Assembly (NCBI GenBank): GCA_045603305.1
Contig: JAZULV010000108.1
Span: 1-13,979, forward strand
DNA length: 13,979 bases
Direction: 5' to 3'
DNA from: JAFRXK01 sp045603305
GTDB taxonomy: Bacteria; Bacillota; Clostridia; Lachnospirales; Lachnospiraceae
Made by a program: the position numbers and the translations under genes. Shown in pieces: positions 1 to 7,759 of the stretch. Under the pieces are notes generated by a model that had not been told where the DNA came from, did no database searches, and saw nothing but the letters and a program-made list of their open reading frames with translations. Numbering within the stretch: position 1 is the first letter of the stretch; the number at the start of each line of letters is the position of its first letter.

Positions 1-1
1 G

Positions 2-217
2 GCTTTAATTACAGAGGTTGTGCATAATATAGAAGAGGATTCAGAACAGGTTGTTATTGATAATGATGAGATTTTTATTCATCAGTATAATAATGATAAT
101 AGCTGGCAGGCTGCACAGTCTAAGGTACAGAGTGAGAATAGGATGACAATAAGTTATCTTATATCTCATTACAGTAAAGAAAACAGATTGCTGTATAAAA
201 AACAGCGAGGAAGGTAA
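2..217 (+). CDS. C-terminal fragment of an unrecognised protein
   Basis: The reading frame is open from the left edge of the window to a TAA stop, giving the last 71 residues of a longer protein. I do not recognise the family. The fragment is hydrophilic, rich in Asn, Asp, Glu and Gln, has no membrane segment and ends in a basic tail (KKQRGR). A GTG at position 20 could in principle start a 65-residue protein, but there is no ribosome binding site before it and the frame continues upstream, so a partial gene is the better reading. It lies 181 bases upstream of a glycosyltransferase gene on the same strand, and a separate promoter candidate sits between them, so it need not belong to the same operon. 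Confidence 0.5.
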   Translation, partial: ALITEVVHNIEEDSEQVVIDNDEIFIHQYNNDNSWQAAQSKVQSENRMTISYLISHYSKENRLLYKKQRGR

Positions 218-273
218 ATGCCGATATACGGATGAATTATAGTTGTGATTAATTAATGATTATTTTTTAGTGA

Positions 274-302
274 TTTACCAATCATCATAAATAAGGTATA
301 AT
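274..302 (+). promoter_or_regulatory. Sigma-A-type promoter candidate for the glycosyltransferase operon
   Basis: A TTTACC -35 element (274-279) and a perfect TATAAT -10 element (297-302) are separated by exactly 17 bases. Transcription would start near 309, giving a leader of about 90 bases before the ATG at 399. The match comes from the sequence alone. Confidence 0.55.
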
Positions 303-398
303 ATAGTATATTATTTAGGTTTTATAGAATTAGTGAAAAGGACTGCTTAGTCAGAACTAATATTTATTATGAAGCTTTTATTGTGATGGGAGGTTATT

Positions 399-1352
399 AT
401 GGCAGGAGTAGTATTGTGGCTGGTAGTGCCATGTTATAATGAAGAAGAGGTGTTACCTGAGACATCATCAAGACTTAAAGAAATTATTAATAAGATGATA
501 TCAGAAGGTAAGATATCACCTGACAGCAGAATTGCTTTTGTTAATGATGGTTCAAAGGATAGCACATGGAATATAATTAAAAATCTTCATGAAGAAGATG
601 AGTTGTATGCCGGTGTGAATCTTGCACGAAACAGGGGGCATCAGAACGCTCTTGTAGCAGGACTTATGACAGCAAAGAAACATGCTGATGCGGTTATATC
701 TCTTGATGCTGATTTACAGGATGATATCGGTGTCATAGAGAAGATGGTTGATGAATTTATAGCAGGCAAGGACATTGTATACGGAGTTCGTTCTTCAAGA
801 GAAAAGGATACTTTTTTTAAGAGAGTGACTGCAGAGACTTATTATAAAGTGCTTAAAGCTTTAGGTGTAGATATAGTGTTTAATCATGCGGACTATCGTC
901 TTATGAGTAAGCGTGCGCTGGATGGCATGGAGGAGTTTGGAGAAGTTAACCTGTTTCTTAGAGGTATTGTGCCACAGATTGGATATCCTTCATCTATTGT
1001 TGAATATGAGAGACATGAGAGATTTGCCGGTGAATCAAAGTATCCTTTGAAGAAGATGATTACTTTTGCTGTTGAAGGAATTACATCCTTTAGTGTTAAA
1101 CCATTAAGAATAGGTGTTACTCTTGGCTTTGTTTCATTATTAGTATGTCTGGCAATGATTATTTACTGTATTGTACAGAAGTGTCTGGGTAATACTATTG
1201 ATGGCTGGGCGAGCCTTGGCGTGTCAATATGGGGCGTAGGTGCTTTACAGTTATTTATGCTTGGTATTATAGGTGAATATCTTGGCAAGGTTTACATGGA
1301 AACAAAACACAGACCAAGGTATATTATAGAGTCAGTGCTTTATAAAGATTAA
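399..1352 (+). CDS. Polyprenyl-phosphate glycosyltransferase, GT2 family (GtrB/DPM1-like)
   Basis: Family members move a sugar from a nucleotide donor to undecaprenyl phosphate on the inner face of the membrane, giving a lipid-linked sugar for wall, teichoic acid or polysaccharide decoration. The 317-residue protein has a GT-A domain followed by two membrane helices. Visible motifs are PCYNEEE (residues 11-17), VNDGSKDST (48-56) in the nucleotide-sugar pocket, NRGHQNA (78-84), the metal-binding DADLQDD (103-109) and RFAGESKY (208-215). The helices span about 237-260 and 272-297, and the tail HRPRYII is typical of this subfamily. GGGAGG lies just before the ATG. A DegV gene follows 35 bases downstream. 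No flippase or acceptor glycosyltransferase is adjacent, so the sugar and the target are unknown. Confidence 0.9.
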   Translation: MAGVVLWLVVPCYNEEEVLPETSSRLKEIINKMISEGKISPDSRIAFVNDGSKDSTWNIIKNLHEEDELYAGVNLARNRGHQNALVAGLMTAKKHADAVISLDADLQDDIGVIEKMVDEFIAGKDIVYGVRSSREKDTFFKRVTAETYYKVLKALGVDIVFNHADYRLMSKRALDGMEEFGEVNLFLRGIVPQIGYPSSIVEYERHERFAGESKYPLKKMITFAVEGITSFSVKPLRIGVTLGFVSLLVCLAMIIYCIVQKCLGNTIDGWASLGVSIWGVGALQLFMLGIIGEYLGKVYMETKHRPRYIIESVLYKD

Positions 1353-1377
1353 TGATTGCTTGAATATTTACTTAATT

Positions 1378-1382
1378 GGAGG
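1378..1382 (+). promoter_or_regulatory. Ribosome binding site that fixes the DegV start
   Basis: GGAGG lies five bases before the ATG at 1388. A longer reading from a TTG at 1376 would overlap this site, so the ATG is the real start. Confidence 0.75.
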
Positions 1383-1387
1383 TTTCT

Positions 1388-2272
1388 ATGGCTTTTTATA
1401 TTATTACTGATTCTGCATCGGACGTTCCTGAAATAACGAAAGAGAAGTATGACCTGCATGTTATACCTACTCCGGTGATAATTGATGATGTTGATTATTT
1501 TGACAGGGAAACGGTTTTTCCTGAGGATTTTTACAAGTATCAGGCAGAGGGCAGAAAAATATCTACATATCACATTAGTCAGGCTATGTTTATAGATCAT
1601 TTCAGAGGTTATGCTGAAAGAGGAGATGAGGTGCTTTATATATGCTTTTCAACCGGTATTGCAGGCACATATCAGGCTGCGCATCTTGCAGTAGAGGATT
1701 TGTTAGAGGAATTTCCTGATTTTAAGATAACTATTGTAGATTCTAAATGTGCATCCATAGGTTACGGACTGGTAGTTGATAAGTTGCTACAGATGCAGAA
1801 GAACGATGCACCAAAAGAACTTATTATAGAGGCAGCAGAGTATTTTTGTAAGCACATGAAGCATGCCTTTACAGTACAGTCGCTTGATTATTTATACAAG
1901 GGAGGTCGTATTTCAAAAACATCTGCGGTTATGGGAGGCATGCTTGATATTAAGCCGATTATTGTAGTGAATGAAGAAGGTTCACTTGCTGCAACCGAAA
2001 AGATTCGTGGATGGAAGAAAGCAATCAGAAGACTTGTTGAACTTGCTCAAACTAATGGTGATACACTTAAGAAGCAGGTTGTTGGTGTGTGTTACGGACA
2101 GTCAAAAGAAAGTATTGATATGCTTAAGAAGCTTCTTACTGATGAACTTAATGTGAAAGGTATATTAGAAACACAGGTAGGATGTGCTATAGGTGCTCAT
2201 ACAGGCCCTGGAATTGCTGCTGTTGTATATCTGGATGAGTTGAATGAAGATTACGAGAAATATTTAGATTAA
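1388..2272 (+). CDS. DegV family fatty-acid-binding protein (FakB-like)
   Basis: DegV proteins bind a fatty acid in a deep pocket. Some (FakB) present it to the kinase FakA for phosphorylation and use in phospholipid synthesis. The 294-residue length is normal. Motifs in order are TDSASDVP (residues 7-14), ISTYHIS near residue 60 in place of the more common TSQPS, FSTGIAGTYQAA, the signature YLYKGGRISKTSAVMGGMLDIKPII in the middle of the C-terminal half, and a closing HTGPGIAAVVY. It is cytoplasmic with no signal peptide. The gene probably shares a transcript with the glycosyltransferase 35 bases upstream. No fakA/DAK-domain gene is in the window, so the kinase partner must be elsewhere. Confidence 0.92.
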   Translation: MAFYIITDSASDVPEITKEKYDLHVIPTPVIIDDVDYFDRETVFPEDFYKYQAEGRKISTYHISQAMFIDHFRGYAERGDEVLYICFSTGIAGTYQAAHLAVEDLLEEFPDFKITIVDSKCASIGYGLVVDKLLQMQKNDAPKELIIEAAEYFCKHMKHAFTVQSLDYLYKGGRISKTSAVMGGMLDIKPIIVVNEEGSLAATEKIRGWKKAIRRLVELAQTNGDTLKKQVVGVCYGQSKESIDMLKKLLTDELNVKGILETQVGCAIGAHTGPGIAAVVYLDELNEDYEKYLD

Positions 2273-2350
2273 AATACATAATTATATATTATTAGGCGAT
2301 TTTGCAGATATACCAATGTGCGGAATTGTACATATTTTGGGGAGAGATAT

Positions 2351-3529
2351 ATGAAAATTACAAAAAGACAATATTTAAGATGGATTACTAATGTTATGGT
2401 AGCAATAGTTATTGTATTGTGCATAATTTTTGGACTACCGCTTGTTATCAAGCTGTTTATGCCATTTATTATTGGCTGGATTATTGCTATGATTGCTAAT
2501 CCTTTGGTAAAATTTTTGGAAGAGAAACTAAAAATACAGAGAAAAGCGGTTTCTGTAATAGTAATTATTCTGGTAATAGGCAGCATTGCAGGTGCCGGAT
2601 ATCTGATAATTTCTAAGCTTGTTCAGGAAGCGATAGAATTTTTCTCATCTATGCCGGATATAGTCAAGGGTGTTGAGAATGAGTTTAAAGAAATCGGCAA
2701 TAATCTGAGTGGTTTTTATAAAAGGCTTCCGGATAGTATACAGAATATGCTGACAAACACAGGAGACCAGTTTTCAAAGCTGGTCGGAGGTATTGTAGAA
2801 AGCATGGGAACTCCTACTATTTCAAATGTAGGCTCTATTGCTAAGAATATACCGACAATTATTATAGCAGTAGTTATGTCACTGCTTTCATCTTATGCGT
2901 TTATCGCAGAAAGAGAGTGGCTTATATCCTTCTTGAAAAAGAGCGTTCCTCAAAGTATTCACGAAAAATGGGGCGTTGTGTATGCAAGTATAAAACAGGC
3001 TGTTGGTGGTTATTTTAAGGCTCAGTTTATTATTGAATTCTGGATATATTTACTGTTGGTAATTGGTCTTGCCATATTAAATGTTAAGTATGCAGTTCTA
3101 ATAGCTTTTTTAATAGCGGTGTTGGATTTGCTGCCGGTATTTGGTGCAGGTGCGATAATGCTGCCGTGGGCGCTTATTAAGTTTTTAAGTGCAGACTATA
3201 AGATGGCAATCGGACTTTTGATTATTTGGGGCATCGGACAACTTGTCCGCCAGATTATTCAGCCTAAAATCATGGGTGATTCCATTGGATTTGACATGAT
3301 ACCGACACTGATATTACTCTATATCGGATATAGAATTAAGGGTGTACTTGGAATGCTCTTAGTACTTCCTATAGGAATTATTATAGTGAACATGAATAAG
3401 GCAGGTATATTTGATACCACAAAGAACAGTATACGCTTGCTTATCAGAGGCATAAATGATTTCAGAAAACTGACTCCGGAGGAAATAGAGTCACTTTCAG
3501 ACAAAGATGATACAACGTCAGAAAGTTGA
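2351..3529 (+). CDS. AI-2E family / YtvI-like integral membrane protein
   Basis: This 392-residue polytopic protein belongs to the AI-2E (UPF0118) permease family and most resembles the YtvI branch linked to sporulation in Firmicutes. It has two or three N-terminal helices (about residues 14-85), then a long soluble part (about 90-175), then five or so helices from about 175 to 350. The conserved late region includes QAVGGYFKAQ, DLLPVFGAGAIMLPWA, GQLVRQIIQPKIMGDSIG and the last helix LGMLLVLPIGIII. The acidic, Ser-rich tail (LTPEEIESLSDKDDTTSES) is cytoplasmic-looking. The start is the ATG at 2351, six bases after GGGGAG (2339-2344). An in-frame GTG at 2318 lacks such a site. The transported substrate, if any, cannot be told. 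It follows the DegV gene by 78 bases. Confidence 0.85.
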   Translation: MKITKRQYLRWITNVMVAIVIVLCIIFGLPLVIKLFMPFIIGWIIAMIANPLVKFLEEKLKIQRKAVSVIVIILVIGSIAGAGYLIISKLVQEAIEFFSSMPDIVKGVENEFKEIGNNLSGFYKRLPDSIQNMLTNTGDQFSKLVGGIVESMGTPTISNVGSIAKNIPTIIIAVVMSLLSSYAFIAEREWLISFLKKSVPQSIHEKWGVVYASIKQAVGGYFKAQFIIEFWIYLLLVIGLAILNVKYAVLIAFLIAVLDLLPVFGAGAIMLPWALIKFLSADYKMAIGLLIIWGIGQLVRQIIQPKIMGDSIGFDMIPTLILLYIGYRIKGVLGMLLVLPIGIIIVNMNKAGIFDTTKNSIRLLIRGINDFRKLTPEEIESLSDKDDTTSES

Positions 3530-3596
3530 TAATAAGTAAAAGAAGGTTTTTTGAGTATACAGAGACTGATTTATTTAACAGAAGTAAATGTAAAAC

Positions 3597-3626
3597 AGGG
3601 GATAACTCCAAATGGAGTTATCCCCT
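3597..3626. terminator. Strong hairpin between convergent genes, probable terminator
   Basis: A perfect 13-base-pair stem (3597-3609 with 3614-3626, core GGGGATAACTCC) closes a four-base AAAT loop. On the plus strand it is followed by the AT-rich TAATTTATTTG. On the minus strand it is followed by GTTTTAC. It lies 67 bases past the YtvI-like gene and probably ends that transcript. It may act in both directions. Confidence 0.75.
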
Positions 3627-3643
3627 AATTTATTTGCGAATTA

Positions 3644-3691
3644 AAGGAGCATCGCTCTATAACTGAATATCTGTTAAAAGCAATGCTCCTT
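3644..3691 (-). terminator. Second hairpin, probable terminator of the Na+/phosphate transporter gene
   Basis: An inverted repeat pairs 3644-3656 (AAGGAGCATCGCT) with 3679-3691 (AGCAATGCTCCTT): nine pairs, one mismatch, then three pairs, around a 22-base loop. It lies 33 bases beyond the stop codon of the minus-strand gene. Read in that direction it ends with CCTTTAATTC, a weak T-rich tail. A plus-strand reading is followed by TGTATTTTAA, so bidirectional action is possible. Confidence 0.6.
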
Positions 3692-3723
3692 GTATTTTAA
3701 GTTAAATAAATATGAATTACTAA

Positions 3724-5475
3724 TTACTTTAATGAGAACTTTTGGCTGTAAGCTTTGAATTGCTTTTCAAACTCTTTGTTATCCGGACTTTTAATCATGT
3801 CAAGATATTCATGGGTTTCAAAAGTACCGTGCTGACATTCAATAATTGCAACGGCAACATTTGAACAATGGTCAGAAACACGCTCATAGCTTGTAAGTAA
3901 GTCACTTAATACAAAACCAAGCTGGATTGTACAGTTTCCACTCTGGAGACGGTTAATATGATTACGCTTTATCTCTAATATAAGGTTATCAATAACCTGC
4001 TCTAAAGGTTCAACAGATGCTGCAAGTATAAGATCATTAGTTTCAAATGCCTGTGCAGTTATATTAAGAATTTCAGTGATCGCTTCACTTGCTTTTGCAA
4101 TTTCACGATTTGCTTCATCTGAGAATGTAAGCTTCTTATCTCGAATCTCTTTAGCTACATTAACGATATTAACAGCATGGTCTCCTATACGTTCAAAATC
4201 ATCAATAGTATGTAGAATTTTTGATACGTTTTTAGAGTCATTGTCTGAAATTTCGATTTTTGACAACTTCATCATGTATGTGCCAAGATGATCTTCGAAA
4301 TGATCAGTTCTGGTTTCCATGTCGATAATGTCTGTAGCAGTTTTTTCATCATACTGTGTTAAAAGTCCCATCGCTTTGATGAATGCAGAATTTGAAAGCT
4401 TGCACATATCAGTTACTGTAATGAAAGCCTTTTCAATTGCCATTGATGGAAATGATAAAAGACGATCATCCAGAACAATTTCAGGGATATCTTTTTTATC
4501 TGTATCCGGAATAAGCTTGTTTGCAATCCATTCAAGCTGCTTGGCAAACGGAAGTAGAATCATAGTTGTTACAATATTGAAGATACTATGTACAATAGCA
4601 ATCATAATCGGAGTAATATATATATCTGTAAAAGCCCAATTGAAAACCACATCACCAATACAGAATGGAATCAGGCATATAAGTGTGCCAATGATATTAA
4701 ATGAAAGATGAACAACTGCAACTTTCTTAGCATTACGGCTTACACCAATACTTGAAATAACTGCGGTAACACAAGTTCCGATATTCTGTCCCATAATGAT
4801 AGGGATTGCCATGCCATATGTGATACCACCGGTTAATGAAAGGGCCTGAAGTATAGCTACTGATGCAGCAGAACTTTGGATAATACCTGTAAATATTGCA
4901 CCAACTAAAACTGCGAGCAGCGGATTTTGGAAAGCGGTAAGCAGGCTTGTGAATTCCGGCATTTCTGAAAGTGGTTCCATTGCACCGGACATCATATTCA
5001 TACCGAACATAAGAGTTGCAAAACCAATGAGTATGTTTCCGATACTGTGAGTTTTTTGTTTTTTGCTTGCCATAATCATAATGATTCCGATAAGGGCAAA
5101 CAAAGGTGAGAAGTTTGATGGCTTAAGAAGTTTTAACCATATTACATCACTGTCAATACCTGCAAGACTGAGTATCCATGCAGTAAGAGTTGTACCGATA
5201 TTAGAGCCCATGAGAACTCCAATAGTCTCACCGAACTCGAGAATTCCTGAGTTTACAAGTCCGACAAGCATTACAGTAACCGCTGATGATGATTGAACAG
5301 CGATAGTCATAGCTGCGCCGAAGAGCATTGCCAAAAATCGATTTTTAGTTACTGCTTTTAAATTTTTATTAAGCTTGCCATTTGAAGATTTTTCAAGTCC
5401 GTCGGACATTACGTTCATTCCGTAAAGGAAGAATGCTAATCCTCCAAGTAGTGATATGACTGAAAAAATATCCAT
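3724..5475 (-). CDS. Na+/phosphate cotransporter (NptA/PNaS family) with C-terminal PhoU-like domain
   Basis: Bacterial relatives of the type II Na+/Pi cotransporters move inorganic phosphate across the cytoplasmic membrane with sodium. The 583-residue length is usual for the bacterial PhoU-fused form. The internal duplication is clear: QSSSA (61-65) with GSNIGTT (90-96), repeated as QSSAA (200-204) with GQNIGTC (229-235). About eight or more membrane helices end near residue 311. A helical PhoU-like region follows, with paired signatures DDFERIGDHAVN (425-436) and TSYERVSDHCSN (528-539), likely cytoplasmic and regulatory. The start ATG is preceded by AAGGAG six bases away. It lies 174 bases downstream of the nucleotidase gene on the same strand but has its own promoter candidate. 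No pst or phoU genes are nearby. Confidence 0.93.
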   Translation of the reverse strand: MDIFSVISLLGGLAFFLYGMNVMSDGLEKSSNGKLNKNLKAVTKNRFLAMLFGAAMTIAVQSSSAVTVMLVGLVNSGILEFGETIGVLMGSNIGTTLTAWILSLAGIDSDVIWLKLLKPSNFSPLFALIGIIMIMASKKQKTHSIGNILIGFATLMFGMNMMSGAMEPLSEMPEFTSLLTAFQNPLLAVLVGAIFTGIIQSSAASVAILQALSLTGGITYGMAIPIIMGQNIGTCVTAVISSIGVSRNAKKVAVVHLSFNIIGTLICLIPFCIGDVVFNWAFTDIYITPIMIAIVHSIFNIVTTMILLPFAKQLEWIANKLIPDTDKKDIPEIVLDDRLLSFPSMAIEKAFITVTDMCKLSNSAFIKAMGLLTQYDEKTATDIIDMETRTDHFEDHLGTYMMKLSKIEISDNDSKNVSKILHTIDDFERIGDHAVNIVNVAKEIRDKKLTFSDEANREIAKASEAITEILNITAQAFETNDLILAASVEPLEQVIDNLILEIKRNHINRLQSGNCTIQLGFVLSDLLTSYERVSDHCSNVAVAIIECQHGTFETHEYLDMIKSPDNKEFEKQFKAYSQKFSLK

Positions 5476-5568
5476 ATTCTTCTCCTTCTATACTTTAGTA
5501 TAATCATTAAAAATAATTCATCTTAAGTAAAAGATGAGTAAAGGATATGTAAAATACCCTTTATTCGA

Positions 5569-5597
5569 AGTTTAAAATACACGCATGTATTTGTCAA
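5569..5597 (-). promoter_or_regulatory. Promoter candidate for the Na+/phosphate transporter
   Basis: On the minus strand a perfect TTGACA (-35, complement of 5592-5597) stands 17 bases from TAAACT (-10, complement of 5569-5574, four of six matches). The predicted start near 5562 gives a leader of about 87 bases, which contains a small hairpin (5519-5524 with 5531-5536, CATCTT/AAGATG). The -35/-10 spacer is almost entirely filled by an inverted repeat, annotated separately. Confidence 0.6.
5575..5592. promoter_or_regulatory. Inverted repeat in the promoter spacer, candidate operator
   Basis: The 18 bases read AAATACA-CGCA-TGTATTT, two perfect seven-base arms around a four-base centre. They fill the spacer between the -35 and -10 elements of the transporter promoter. 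That is a classic position for a dimeric repressor. No regulator is identified and the site does not match a PHO box that I know, so the operator role is inference. Confidence 0.45.
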
Positions 5598-5649
5598 CAA
5601 TATTCAGCTTCAGAAATATCATTTTTTGAATTGTAATTATATGTTGTGG

Positions 5650-7581
5650 CTAACATTTCAGGTTCTTTTTAGTACATTTCTTAATAAATGAAGTTATCTT
5701 TACAATAATAAATATGATAATAATCAGAATCAATAATAATACTGCACACACTATTATGGTAATATAATTTGCGTTTTTTAGTAAATCTGCCGGATTGAGA
5801 CTGGTGGTTACCAGTTTACGGCCATCCGGTCCATTATACTTCTCAGGAACAGTGCCGTTTTCAAAGGACTGAAGATAAGAAGCTAAAGCATACCATTCTT
5901 TAACCTCGTTTCCTTCCTGGTCGTATATAATGCAGGAATTAAAATCAGTTATTGGATTGCCCTGGGCATCCTTTGGAACAAGAGATAAGAGCCCGAAAGA
6001 TTTATCTTTTACCGTACTAAGCATCTGCGCTGCGTACATTCCTGTAACGACCCTGTAAAGCTTATCATCTTCAATTTCAGAGAGTTCTCCGTTTTCACTT
6101 ACTAACGCAGTGTCGGTGACTTTATTAAAGAACATTCTGTTTTTATTGAATTCATAGTTTATTCCGGAACAATATAACTGTGCCGAACCCATTATCGGAG
6201 TTATAGAAGCATCAAGTTCACAGGCTGCCTTTAATTCCTTGCCGGTAAGATATACTGATACTAAAGGAAAACCGGAGGTCCCGTCGTTGCCAACACCCAT
6301 AGACAACACATCAAAGGCGTTAGAAACTGTTATATTGCCTTTTAGTAAAGAAGCACGAATTGTACCTTTTGCAGACACTGATATAGCTACCGGAGAATAA
6401 TCATCGCCTTCAGCTTTTTTGACAGCGTAAATGTATGCGTCAGAAATAAGGTTTCCAAGAGGATTTTCTTCCTGGACTGATGAAGGCGTAATTAAATCAA
6501 AAGGTGTAGTTGTAAGCACTTCATCATAAGATAAGTTGTAACCGGAAAGATATGTTTCCCCAACCTTGGCTTTATATTTCTCGACCATGGAAGCTATTCT
6601 TTCATCTTCTTTTATAGTCTCATCTATAGGAATAAGTTTATATTCTGTTATGTGTTTTGCGTTGTTATCCCAGTTTATGGTTATAGAGCCAAGGTTTTCA
6701 GAATACTCTCCGCATGAAACTATATAAGTATCATTTATTATCAGGGGAGTCTCATGGGTAGTGTGTGAATGACCGGATACAATCAGGTCGATACCTTCGA
6801 CTTTTGCCGCTAAAACTTCATCCTCTGAATCTTTTGGATCACTTGATGTTCCACTGTGGGAAAGGGCGATGATAAATAATGGTTTATCAGTTACTTCTGC
6901 TTTGATTGCATTGACAGTTGCCTGAGCAGTTTTTACAGGATCCTTGAGTATAAATCCGGAAGTAGGAGAATCTTCATGGGCTACTTTACCGTATATTCCG
7001 AATATTCCATAAGTAATGCCGCCACGCTCTAATAATATGTAGTCGTTAATGCCATAGTTGTCCATTGAATCTTTTATGTATTGGTCGTTTGCGGTATAGC
7101 CTTCGTCATCAGATGTACGCGGGAAATAATTAGAATTAACAATGTAAGGAAGCTTATCACCACTTGCTACAGCTGCGTTAAGCATATCGGCAAACCCTGT
7201 GCCGGTATGGTCAAATTCATGATTACCAATTACAGTAGCATCGTAGCCCATGGCTCCCATGGTTATTAACTCAGTTGCTTCAGTAGTATAAAGCACCTGA
7301 ATAAGAGAACCTATTGAAAAATCTCCTGCGTCAAGAGTAAGGGCGTCAGGATACTTGTTTCTTTCATCCTCAAGGGCAGTCATAAGTCTTGCGTAACCGC
7401 CTCTTTCTCCTCCCTTTCCATCAGGCACCGGAAGGAAGTGAGAGTGCAGGTCGTGGGTGAATAAAATGGTAGAGGTGTATGGCAGTTCGTTCTCTGCCAG
7501 TACACTTTTGTTAAACATTATCGGTAATAACATAGTAATGAATGTGAGAAAACATAGAAATCTGATGTGTAGATGTTTCAT
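5650..7581 (-). CDS. Membrane-anchored extracellular 5'-nucleotidase / UDP-sugar hydrolase-like metallophosphoesterase
   Basis: The 643-residue protein has a signal peptide (about 1-29, ending SVLAE), a calcineurin-like metallophosphoesterase domain (about 36-290), a 5'-nucleotidase C-terminal domain (about 345-555) and a C-terminal membrane helix (about 606-629) followed by a Lys-rich tail. It is therefore tethered outside the cell. Metal-ligand motifs are intact: DLH (D44, H46), DAGD (84-87), GNHE (119-122), SHSG (241-244) and GHSH (270-273). The C-terminal domain has ENPLGNLISDAY (372-383), but the usual substrate-binding NGGIR is replaced by AKGTIR (404-409). Family members release phosphate from nucleotides or UDP-sugars, and the exact substrate here is uncertain. 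AGGAGG lies before the ATG. The neighbouring phosphate importer fits a scavenging role. Confidence 0.87.
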   Translation of the reverse strand: MKHLHIRFLCFLTFITMLLPIMFNKSVLAENELPYTSTILFTHDLHSHFLPVPDGKGGERGGYARLMTALEDERNKYPDALTLDAGDFSIGSLIQVLYTTEATELITMGAMGYDATVIGNHEFDHTGTGFADMLNAAVASGDKLPYIVNSNYFPRTSDDEGYTANDQYIKDSMDNYGINDYILLERGGITYGIFGIYGKVAHEDSPTSGFILKDPVKTAQATVNAIKAEVTDKPLFIIALSHSGTSSDPKDSEDEVLAAKVEGIDLIVSGHSHTTHETPLIINDTYIVSCGEYSENLGSITINWDNNAKHITEYKLIPIDETIKEDERIASMVEKYKAKVGETYLSGYNLSYDEVLTTTPFDLITPSSVQEENPLGNLISDAYIYAVKKAEGDDYSPVAISVSAKGTIRASLLKGNITVSNAFDVLSMGVGNDGTSGFPLVSVYLTGKELKAACELDASITPIMGSAQLYCSGINYEFNKNRMFFNKVTDTALVSENGELSEIEDDKLYRVVTGMYAAQMLSTVKDKSFGLLSLVPKDAQGNPITDFNSCIIYDQEGNEVKEWYALASYLQSFENGTVPEKYNGPDGRKLVTTSLNPADLLKNANYITIIVCAVLLLILIIIIFIIVKITSFIKKCTKKNLKC

Positions 7582-7595
7582 AATCCTCCTAACCT

Positions 7596-7624
7596 ATTAG
7601 TAAAACTAGTAGTTTTGCTCTAAT
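7596..7624 (-). promoter_or_regulatory. Hairpin in the nucleotidase leader, next to the ribosome binding site
   Basis: A perfect palindrome-like repeat AAAACTA-G-TAGTTTT (7602-7616) is flanked by ATTAG (7596-7600) and CTAAT (7620-7624), which also pair. It lies five bases upstream of the AGGAGG site (complement of 7585-7590). It could be an mRNA hairpin or an operator. Its function is not shown by the sequence. Confidence 0.35.
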
Positions 7625-7662
7625 ATGACATTGTACTTATTTCTTAATATAGTGGTACTGTT

Positions 7663-7671
7663 AGTATAACA
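7663..7671 (-). promoter_or_regulatory. Extended -10 promoter candidate for the nucleotidase gene
   Basis: On the minus strand the sequence reads TGTTATACT, an extended -10 element (TGn followed by TATACT). No good -35 element lies 16-18 bases upstream, which is tolerated at extended -10 promoters. The leader would be about 75 bases. Confidence 0.4.
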
Positions 7672-7759
7672 TAAAAAGAAGAAAGACCGATTGTTATTTT
7701 GTAAAAATGTATATATTATAGTCTGATTTTATATTTTTTTTATTAAAAAGATAGAAGTT

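Noticed and set aside
240..270. ATTAATTAAT palindrome followed by a T run, as a terminator for the upstream partial gene
   Set aside because: The stem is entirely A/T with a G-G mismatch at the next position, too weak to call a terminator.
1376..1387. TTG start for the DegV gene
   Set aside because: The codon overlaps the GGAGG site that serves the ATG at 1388.
2318..2350. GTG start for the YtvI-like gene
   Set aside because: The ATG at 2351 has GGGGAG six bases upstream, while the GTG has none, and the extra 11 residues do not look like family sequence.
4319..4711. 130-residue open frame on the plus strand inside the Na+/phosphate transporter gene
   Set aside because: It is the complement of the clearly conserved transporter and its product has no recognisable features.
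5598..5649. Possible terminator after the nucleotidase gene
   Set aside because: Only a five-pair A/T stem could be found in the gap, so no terminator is called there.
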